In this document: one piece after another, positions 20,541 through 26,961 of the stretch
Layout of the letters: the number at the start of each line of letters is the position of its first letter
Position numbering within the stretch: position 1 is the stretch's first letter
Origin: Mastigamoeba balamuthi
Lineage: Eukaryota > Evosea > Mastigamoebida > Mastigamoebidae
Reading direction: 5' to 3'
Assembly: GCA_902651635.1 (NCBI GenBank)
Contig: CACRSC010000148.1
Coordinates: 1-26,961 of the forward strand
Length of the DNA stretch: 26,961 bases
Program-made: the position numbers and the translations under genes
The notes under the pieces: generated by a model
What the model was told of the DNA's origin: nothing
What the model saw: the letters and a program-made list of their open reading frames with translations, nothing else
The model's database searches: none

Positions 20541-21260
20541 TCACATCACAACAGACCCTGGTGGAAACGTGGAGAAAATGGGCCTGGCAGCCTCAGACCA
20601 CTCGCAGCCCCAGTTGTGAGTGTGGTACGTATACACTGGCAGGGAAACACCACTGATAAGAGCCTCGTAGATGTGGAATCCATGGAGCTCTCCCAGGGAT
20701 GAGTAGTTGATGATAGAGGCCTCGAAGAAGCTGGCCAGCATGTAACACCTATTGAGGTAGGTCGTCTCTACCTTGAACTGCTTCAGGAAGCTCCACTTGG
20801 CCCAGGAGATGGTGAACACCTCGGGCACCTCTGGCATGAACATGACGTTGTTGCAGCAGAAGTATTTAGAGGGGCTGCTGAAGCACTGGTCCAGCTCGTT
20901 GTGTGTGTGGCCAGTCAGCTGGTAGAAAACAAACGCTTCATCAACAAACCTGCAGTGCACCAGGAAGCCCAGGGTGGCCATGACCACGTTGTTCTTGTTT
21001 TGGTTCTCTGGGTTGTCCAGAACTAGGGTCAGGCTATGAGGGTGGAACGTGGGATGCTGCCTCAGATGCTCTACTATGTGCATCAGCAGAGTAGTGCAGA
21101 CGAGGTCCTGGTTCTTGGACCAAAGGCCAGACATGGAGAGGCAGTACTTGACAGAGTGAAATGTAAAGTCCAGTACCCCCATCACCAGAAGGGAAGGACG
21201 CTGTAGGCTGCTCCAGTTGCTGTAGTTCTGGCAGAGACACGGAAGAGTGGGTGCTGTCAT
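20541..21260 (-). CDS. DUF7869-type transposase-like protein, C-terminal part
   Basis: 239 residues from the first ATG after an in-frame stop. Centre: LVLDNPENQNKNNVVMATL, then LVHCRFVDEAFVFYQLTGHT followed by HNELDQCFS. This DN...QNKN...GHTH...D..FS pattern is the hallmark of DUF7869, a domain found in large transposon-like families of many eukaryotes and thought to be a DDE-type catalytic core. The upstream half that usually precedes it (Cys-rich and helical) is not seen, so the copy is probably 5'-truncated or has missing exons. The remaining 240 codons are uninterrupted, so decay is recent or selection persists. Confidence 0.65.
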   Translation of the reverse strand: MTAPTLPCLCQNYSNWSSLQRPSLLVMGVLDFTFHSVKYCLSMSGLWSKNQDLVCTTLLMHIVEHLRQHPTFHPHSLTLVLDNPENQNKNNVVMATLGFLVHCRFVDEAFVFYQLTGHTHNELDQCFSSPSKYFCCNNVMFMPEVPEVFTISWAKWSFLKQFKVETTYLNRCYMLASFFEASIINYSSLGELHGFHIYEALISGVSLPVYTYHTHNWGCEWSEAARPIFSTFPPGSVVM

Positions 21261-21279
21261 GCCATGTATGATCAAGCAC

Positions 21280-22215
21280 CAACAATTAGCTGCATCTGCT
21301 CAGCATTTGTTCACCTGCTGGTTGACATATGTGTGTTCGTTTTAAAAGTCATTGCAATGCCGTCTCTGGTCTTCATGGAGGGCAGCGCAGCAGCAGAACA
21401 CGGTTCTCAGCCAAGCCATAGCCTGAGGCAACCACGCAGCAGCCATAGCCTCTTCAGTCTTATGGATCAGCACTGCTGAGGACTTGGAGAAACTGTGAAG
21501 GAGACGGAAGTTCTCCTGGTATCACAGTTAGTCTTTTATCACTGGCGAAAAAGAGAATAATGGGGGATAACCGTTTCAAGCAGGGTGTTGGCATCATGTG
21601 TGGCTCAGACATACACTCACAGTACACTCTAATATGACTGTTAGAAACGACATTTGAAACTGAACAGATCCTCCGGGTTCAGCAGTGCTATGATCTCTAC
21701 AACTGAGTCTACTGCCTCTCTTTCTGCATCCCAGGTGAGTAGTCATTTACTCAAAGTCTGTCTCACAGTTCTGTCAGGAACATTCACCTGTCCTTCTTCC
21801 CTCTGGTGCCTCAATTGAGGGGTCTGCCACTCCAGACGTAGCAATGTCAGATGATATGGATGCTGCACAAGAGAAAGAGCATGTCATGGTGCCCACAAGG
21901 TCACAGCTACCAGTTTTGCAAGCCGCCACTGCCGCTGCTGCTGCTCCTTCTGCAACAGCCCCTTTGCTCTCTGTTCCACCTGTTCAAGTGGCTGCCACTA
22001 CGCCTCTCGTTCCTCGCCTTGTGAAGGGTGTGCTACTTCTTGTTTTCTTGATTCACCATCTTCTTAGTGCCGGTCATCCTGGCTACTATGGTATTAACCC
22101 GGACTGGACCTGATCCTGGGTCGTCTCCCCTGGCAGCACCCTAGGAAGTACTGAATCACAAGGAAGGTCACTGCCTGGAGGACGAAGCACGTCGTCTTCA
22201 ACTTGGGAAAGCAAT
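21280..22215. other. Gene-poor stretch with one weak ORF
   Basis: An 89-codon frame at 21844-22113 (+) starts at an ATG. It has an Ala-rich run and a short hydrophobic stretch (VKGVLLLVFLIHHLL). It has no recognised domain and may be chance or a fragment of a mobile element. The rest holds nothing recognisable. Confidence 0.3.
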
Positions 22216-22217
22216 GG

Positions 22218-22870
22218 CTAAGCCAGTGTGGCCACGAGGGTCCACAGCCACAGGGCTGCATCATCCACGAGCTTGGTCAGCAGCAGTGGTGCCAACAGTC
22301 TAAAGTTGCGGGACTCACGCCCAGTCCAGCTCTTGTGACAGTCCAGGCAGGAGATCATAAGGTCTGCTGACATGAAGAAGTTCACGGTATTTATGCACTC
22401 TTCCAGGACCTTGCGATTCTTGGCATCATCTCCTTAAGCAGCTCGTTGATCAGTCGAGGTTCTTCAACGAGAAGAGTGCACGCAGGTACCCGATGATACT
22501 GCGGACAGTCCTGTCCTCGTTTGCATAACCAAAGAGTCCAGCATAGGCCTCCTCAAGAGGACGCAGAAGTCGGGACACGTGCCTCTCGTTCTTGTCAACC
22601 CATGTGTGCCAGATGTCGTTGATCACAGCATTGCTGAGGCCGTAGATGAACTTCTGGCACAGGATCTTATTGTACAACTTCTCACTCACATGGTCACTGT
22701 TGAGCTGGGGGAACTCAAGGGGCTTCTTTGCCGCTGTAAGAGTTGAGGCTGGTACTACACAAGGAGATGACAGGCACGAGAAGAGCATGGCGGTATAACA
22801 TGCTGATGAGCCAGCCTTAACGCTGCCACTGGCCTTAGCATCTGAACCATGGGGTCGTCCACCAAATAAT
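22218..22870 (-). pseudogene. Unidentified broken coding region
   Basis: Two coding-like minus-strand segments follow each other. The first (about 22870-22450) contains KFIYGLSNAVINDIWHTWVD and DRTVRSIIGYLRALFSLKN. The second, in another frame (22433-22218), contains RKVLEECINTVNFFMSADLM and LLAPLLLTKLVDDAALWLW. Only about 20 bases separate them, too few for an intron, so a frameshift is likely. A further open segment (22755-23078, minus) overlaps upstream. Family not recognised; probably part of a mobile element. Confidence 0.35.
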
Positions 22871-23248
22871 CAACATTGTTTGGTATGGTTTTGGCCACGC
22901 TGTGTGTGCACATGGTAGTCTGACTGCTGCTGTTGAGATCAGGTACGTTGCTGTCACAAGAAGCATCGCCAGGTGCCCCTGCAGTTACGAGGATATCAGT
23001 TGGATCACCAGTGGACTGTGCACCTGTGAAATTCTTCTGTGCGCGCTTTGCATTGCATGGTAGCAGTGGCTCAGCCAACGTGGACGAGCTCCTGACTCAG
23101 CCTGCTGACACCAGCCGTGTCTGCAAGGCCCAACACATGATCCACATACACGCACACACGATACCACCAGTTTCCCCAAATACACACCCTCATCTTTTTG
23201 GTTTTTTTACCACCACCTTTTCCCCATTGCCTGGTAGGCCACAATACC

Positions 23249-23888
23249 ATGTCACAACAGCAACCTGCACGTCCAGCAACACCACCCCAGTGGGCGCTAC
23301 AGGGGGTGGCAGTGGCCAGCCCGTTCCCTGACCTTGATGCTCTGTTGCCAGCGAACAGTGCAGAATTCGACCATGCAGCACACTGCATGGACGTAGCACC
23401 TATGACAACCCACTCCCTCTATGAGTATCACACACTGATCGTGACAGCCACCCTGCTCAAGCACACAGCCAATACAGCGATCCCCCAGCAGGACAGGGGT
23501 CGTGCTCTCACAGTAGCTCAAGGACTCCTAGCATGGTGCATTGACACACCACGCACCAGTGGGCCTGGGACAATGGTCTCAATGAACTCCTGGGGCAGCC
23601 CACTGTCCAGTACCGCCCCAGAATCAGCCCCACAGTACTGTCACTGCAGCAGCAACTGATTTCCAAGGCGATGGTGCAGGAGAACATGACCATGGTGGCC
23701 AGAGTACTGTCCCACCCCAGAACCTGGCAAGTGTAACCAGACTCACACAGCAACTCGTGCAACTCTTGATTCAGCAGCCCATACCCCAGCTCTTTCGGAA
23801 CTGCAACTGCTGCTTTCACTGTGGGCAGCCAGGGCACTGTGTGCGCAACTGCAATGGTGGCCCTGGGGGACCTGGGGGCCACCAGTAG
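23249..23888 (+). pseudogene. gag-like ORF with CCHC zinc knuckle, frameshifted
   Basis: Starts at ATG 23249 with a Gln/Pro-rich N-terminus. Coding signal passes through three frames: one to about 23570, a second about 23570-23720 (LLGQPTVQYRP, MVARVLSHPRTWQ), and a third to the TAG at 23886-23888. The last frame ends with a retroviral-type zinc knuckle CFHCGQPGHCVRNC (23811-23852, CX2CX4HX4C) preceded by a Gln-rich helix. The knuckle would bind template RNA during packaging. Confidence 0.6.
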
Positions 23889-23890
23889 AC

Positions 23891-25020
23891 ATGGGGAAGC
23901 CCTTCGGCCATGCACACGCTCCATACTGGGCCCAGTCCCTGCTCCAGCCACTGGTGTGTCACTGGCGTCAGATGGGGATGCAAGTACTCTCCGACATCGA
24001 CGACATCATCCTGGGTCGCACGAAACAGGAGGCGACCAACTACAGGGCTCAGGTGATCCAGGACCTCCAGACCACGGGGTGGATGCCACATCCAATGAAG
24101 GGAGCATAAATAGGGACACAGTACCTGATCAACCTCAGCATTGAGATTGACCTACAGCTGGAGCTCTTCCTCCTCCCGCAGTCCAAGATCAACAGCATCG
24201 AGGGAGCTCGCAATGCAGGGCACTGTGGATGCACACTCTCACACCACGCAAATGGGCAGCAGCAGTGGGGAAGCTGCAAGCCACGATGATAGCAGCACCA
24301 GAGGAGCTGGGCCTAGTTCTATGACCAGCCTCAGTGGCTCTTCCCCCAAAGACGGTCACCAACTGGAACGGGCCCCTCTGGGTGGCCCCCCAGGTGATCC
24401 AGGCGCTCAACGAGGCAACACAACTCATATGACGCTGGCTGTGGGCAGCAATCTGGCCACCATTCCGCTCAGTGGCCACAGTCAAGTCCAACATGGCAAA
24501 GTGCATCAGCTGGGGTGGGGGAGTCCAGGAGACAGCCCTGCATACGAGTGGGCCCTGGCCACCACACGAGACTGCCACCACGAAAACTGAACTGGTGGAG
24601 CTCTGGGCCTCCAACCTCGTGCTACAGGCACTGGGGGGCCACCTCTGGGGCAAGCAGATCCACCTTCTCATCGACAACTGCAAGGCATGGGCATCTGTAT
24701 GCAAGGATGGGGGACGAGATCCACACTGCTACCAACAGATCATGGAGATGCACCACTGGGCCAGCAACAACAACGTACGCATCCTGCTGCCAAGCAAGAC
24801 GATCATCACGGGGGCCGACCTCCTCTTCATGGACTGGCTCTCCAGGACCCGGGACCCAGCCTCGTGGCGGACGTTCCTGACTCTCCAGCAGTGGCTCCAG
24901 GCAATCTGGGTCCAGTGGGACACGGACCTCTTCACAGATGCACCCTCCCCCCCCCCCAGTGTGCAATTGACCACCCCCGTTTCAGAGGCTGACGTTCTGG
25001 CCGAGTTGCGCGATATCTGA
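23891..25020 (+). pseudogene. Reverse transcriptase / RNase H, N-terminally deleted and broken
   Basis: The RT frame starts abruptly at motif B (GKPFGHAHAPYWAQ), followed by the catalytic motif C as DIDDIILG in place of the usual YxDD. The fingers and motif A are missing, because the gag stop is only 2 bases upstream. TAA at 24107-24109 interrupts the frame. Thumb-like sequence (LFLLPQSKINSI) follows, then a frame change near 24250 and in-frame TGA codons at 24322 and 24430. The RNase H part (24472-25020) has the DIRS-style landmarks TELVELWASNLVLQAL, LLIDNCKAWASV, and the C-terminal GADLLFMDWLSRTRDPASW, ending with a DLFTD motif. Confidence 0.65.
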
Positions 25021-25035
25021 GCGAACACAAAGTGC

Positions 25036-25341
25036 ATGGAGATCACGAAGGCTGCTGCAGATGCAGCTCAGAAAGGCGGTCCACAGCAAGCAGTGGACAG
25101 CATGGCCAGTGCAGAAGCTGCCACAGCTGGAGGCACTGGCCCCGGTAGCAGCAGCAAAGGAGGAGAAGCTGATGGTGACGACAATGGCGACGTGGGGGCA
25201 GAGGCCAAGGTGCTCTTCAGCGGCATGCAGTTGATGGCACTAGAAGACGTACTCGCTGGTGGCAATGCAGAAGACGAGGACCATTCTCTCCAACTGAATC
25301 ACGCTCACAGATGGCTCATAAATGACTTCTCTTACCCATAG
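25036..25341 (+). CDS. Low-complexity ORF downstream of the RT fragment
   Basis: 101 codons from an ATG. Ala/Gly/Ser-rich and acidic (GGEADGDDNGDVGAEAK), no recognised fold. Its end runs into the left arm of the inverted-repeat element at 25311, so the last 10 codons are element-derived. It may be a remnant of the retroelement or chance. Confidence 0.25.
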   Translation: MEITKAAADAAQKGGPQQAVDSMASAEAATAGGTGPGSSSKGGEADGDDNGDVGAEAKVLFSGMQLMALEDVLAGGNAEDEDHSLQLNHAHRWLINDFSYP

Positions 25342-25505
25342 AATAAAAGCTCACTTTTGCAAATAAATGACTGTCATGCCTCATTTATAACATATGATTG
25401 TTTTTGTCATTAATGACAGTCATATTTGACTCTTTAATGAAAAATGAAAGTCATTAATGAGGCATATTTAGTCAGCTAGTTTCAAAGAAGTCATAAATGA
25501 GCCAT
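25311..25505. mobile_element. 195-bp inverted-repeat element (MITE-like)
   Basis: Terminal arms ATGGCTCATAAATGACTTCT (25311-25330) and the complement of 25486-25505 match at 18 of 20 positions. Inside lie further inverted pairs: ATGACTGTCAT (25367-25377) with ATGACAGTCAT (25413-25423), exact, and ATGCCTCATT (25376-25385) with its complement in 25456-25465. The element is far more AT-rich than its flanks and has no ORF, as expected for a miniature inverted-repeat transposable element. A target-site duplication could not be fixed with certainty. Confidence 0.65.
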
Positions 25506-25601
25506 ATATGAAAGGACTGTGCTGGTGATGAGGTGCGCGAGGCGCGCACTGCAGAGAAGGGGAAGTGCCAGCCACCGAGGACAACAGAGGAGGACTTGGA
25601 C

Positions 25602-25850
25602 ATGGACGAGGAGGAGGACCAGGAGAAGGAGGAGAAGGCCACGCCTCTGAAGAAGGCCACGACACCAAAGAAGGCCACGAAGAAGCCGACCTCAAGGACT
25701 GCGAAGCGTGCAAAGCCCACTGCAAGGAAGACGAGGACATGCAAGACCACGAAGGAGAAGGTCACGGATGCCAAGTTACAGAGACGGAGGAGGCCACAAA
25801 GAAGCATGCGGATAAGCACGAGGGCACCCCACTGGTGCACAACAGAATGA
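25602..25850 (+). CDS. Lys/Glu-rich low-complexity ORF, 82 residues
   Basis: Acidic start (MDEEEDQEKEEKA), then Lys-Ala-Thr-Pro repeats (TPLKKATTPKKATKKPT) recalling histone H1 or other basic chromatin tails, then an Arg-rich end. All frames across this purine-rich stretch are open, so the coding case is weak; no intron partner was found. Confidence 0.25.
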   Translation: MDEEEDQEKEEKATPLKKATTPKKATKKPTSRTAKRAKPTARKTRTCKTTKEKVTDAKLQRRRRPQRSMRISTRAPHWCTTE

Positions 25851-25939
25851 AGAGAAAGAAAGACAAATACACAACAAGCATGGTGAGAGAAAGCAGCGGG
25901 GCAGTGGCAGAGGCAGGTGGGGTGCAGGCGGGCGTGCCG

Positions 25940-26055
25940 CTGGCAGTCCCGTTTCCTTATCGGATTCCCGGCTGCATTTCGTCTAATCCCCTGCCTGGCC
26001 CAGATCCAACCCGGATTTTCGCCCCCATTTCCGTCAGATTCCCACCTGCATCACA
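25940..26055 (-). repeat. Dispersed GGGAATC-type repeat
   Basis: On the minus strand this reads GGTGGGAATCTGACGG, AAAATCCGGGTTGGATC and GCCGGGAATCCGATAAGG. It resembles the cluster at 17251-17330. A family of short dispersed repeats is inferred from these two sites. Confidence 0.35.
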
Positions 26056-26534
26056 GTGCCCAGTGATGGGAAAAAAAGTGACCGCTTGATTCACTGGTCC
26101 ATGTAATGTAATCTCGACATTGAGTCAGCAGTTGAACAAGATCTTTCTTGGGGCTTTTCACTGATTTTCGCATGCATGTACTGGATCTCTTATCTGTTCG
26201 ATCGACCAGTAAATGTGTCTGGCAGCTACTGCAAAACGGCGAAAGTAAGACAAGGAGGGTGTGTTTGGCGACCCACCCCCAGAGGCCTCTGGCAAGCATT
26301 GGAGTGGAATGCCATTTCAGTTCCAATTGGCAGAGCGCACACAAACAATGCTCAGGGAAGTGCCTTGTGGAATGTTGCCACCGTATCTGCTGTCAGGTGT
26401 ACCGCCAGCGACGTGCACATTCAATGTACATGAGAGGGTGTTGACCACGCGCCCCAAAACGGCATGGAAACCGGTATGACGAAAGTAATCACACACTATC
26501 AGAGAAGCAGGTCGAGTTGCTCCACAGCGAGTAG
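26056..26534. other. Spacer, no gene seen
   Basis: A 98-codon plus-strand frame (26148-26444) is open but Cys-rich without a pattern, and is probably chance. It is downstream flank of the LRR gene on the minus strand. Confidence 0.4.
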
Positions 26535-26961
26535 CTAGTCAGATTCCTCTGGGGCGTAGTCAGACGAGCCGTCTTCGCGTGCAGCCCCGTCGCTCTCACC
26601 CAGCGGCATGATTGTGGCAGAGCCCAGAGAAAGACCGGGCCTCAGTCGCGACACTTGGGTCCTGAGCGACGTCATGGATCTTATAGCCCCGATCTGCAGG
26701 TGCTCGAGATGCGCTAGAAGCCCCTCCTCAAACACCTGGCTGATCGCAGTGCCACAGACGCCCGAGATCCGCAGCACCCGCAGCGCCGTGCAGTTATTGG
26801 CGACCATGCGGAACAACGCCTCGGCCTTGTCCCCGAGGGGGCAATTGTACAGGTCCAGCTCGTCGGCGTAGCGCAGGCACGGCAGCAGCGCACACATATC
26901 GTCGAAGCCCGCAACCTGCGATAGCAGTAGCGAGCGAAGTGGCCTCCCGAGCCCTGCCAGA
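26535..26961 (-). CDS. Leucine-rich-repeat protein, C-terminal part (runs off window)
   Basis: The frame is open from the window's right edge to a TAG at 26535-26537 (141 residues seen). Repeats: LRSLLLSQVAGFDDMCALLP, then ADELDLYNCPLGDKAEALF, then TALRVLRISGVCGTAISQV, then LEHLQIGAI. The spacing of 24-28 residues with LxLxxC positions fits Cys-containing or RI-type LRRs, as in F-box/LRR proteins; the F-box itself would lie outside the window. The tail is acidic and Ser-rich (EDGSSDYAPEESD). No intron is needed in the visible part. Confidence 0.6.
   Translation of the reverse strand, partial: LAGLGRPLRSLLLSQVAGFDDMCALLPCLRYADELDLYNCPLGDKAEALFRMVANNCTALRVLRISGVCGTAISQVFEEGLLAHLEHLQIGAIRSMTSLRTQVSRLRPGLSLGSATIMPLGESDGAAREDGSSDYAPEESD

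Larger units (their letters stand above)
23249..25020 (+). mobile_element. Degenerate retroelement (gag zinc knuckle, RT, RNase H), DIRS-like
   Basis: The order gag-zinc knuckle, RT, RNase H on one strand, the RT/RNase H sequence style and the lack of a protease or integrase between them suggest a DIRS-like (tyrosine-recombinase) retroelement. No recombinase, LTR or split terminal repeat is found in the window. Several stops and frame changes show the copy is dead. AATAAA signals lie at 25342-25347 and 25362-25367, downstream. Confidence 0.65.

Noticed and set aside
24107-24432. Reassigned stop codons as the explanation for TAA/TGA inside the RT-RNase H region
   Set aside because: Genes in the window end normally at TGA or TAG, and frame changes accompany the stops; simple decay explains it.
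26148-26444. 98-codon plus-strand frame
   Set aside because: Cys-rich but without spaced pairs, no homology recognised, and downstream of an opposite-strand gene.

Overview
This is nuclear DNA of a unicellular eukaryote. Its genes are GC-rich and interrupted by small GT-AG introns (mostly 52-123 nt). All three stop-codon uses that can be judged fit the standard code. Donor sites beginning GTGCGT or GTGCGC recur in unrelated genes. The gene content (calpain-like protein, LIM domain, four-RRM PTB/hnRNP L protein, Cache-type receptor cyclase, BPI/LBP fold, leucine-rich repeats) suggests a free-living protist. An amoebozoan would fit, but the sequence alone does not fix the lineage. All exon models here were made by eye from splice signals, reading phase and family conservation.

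Region 1 (1-9.4 kb) is a dense, GC-rich gene block. A four-exon gene on the minus strand (228-2601) encodes a calpain-like protein that lacks all three catalytic residues and ends in a complete LIM zinc-binding domain. Divergent from it, 2868-6261 (+) encodes a secreted-then-membrane protein: a BPI/LBP-like (TULIP) lipid-binding ectodomain fused to a multi-pass region that looks like a duplicated PqiA-type membrane domain. Next, 6610-9164 (+) is a three-exon PTB/hnRNP L-family splicing regulator with four RRMs. Its long first intron starts with a striking pyrimidine tract.

Region 2 (9.4-14.3 kb) is mostly non-genic. It holds a 33-bp direct repeat, the 3' exons of a family III CoA-transferase (alpha-methylacyl-CoA racemase type) cut off beside a single N, an AT-rich block full of perfect palindromes, and decayed coding-like sequence.

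Region 3 (14.3-16.7 kb) is a three-exon gene for a membrane-bound class III adenylate cyclase with all catalytic residues present.

Region 4 (16.7-26.5 kb) is repeat- and transposon-rich with lower GC. It contains a DUF7869-type transposase-like ORF, a broken gag-RT-RNase H retroelement of DIRS-like appearance, a 195-bp inverted-repeat (MITE-like) element, a 52-bp tandem array, an A-rich tract and several unidentified ORFs. At the right edge a leucine-rich-repeat gene enters the window on the minus strand.

The best candidates for something undescribed are the two fusion architectures in region 1: the pseudo-calpain/LIM protein and the TULIP/PqiA-like protein. They share a short bidirectional promoter region centred on a perfect 16-bp palindrome. 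There is no operon-like system; a functional link between the neighbours would be inference only.
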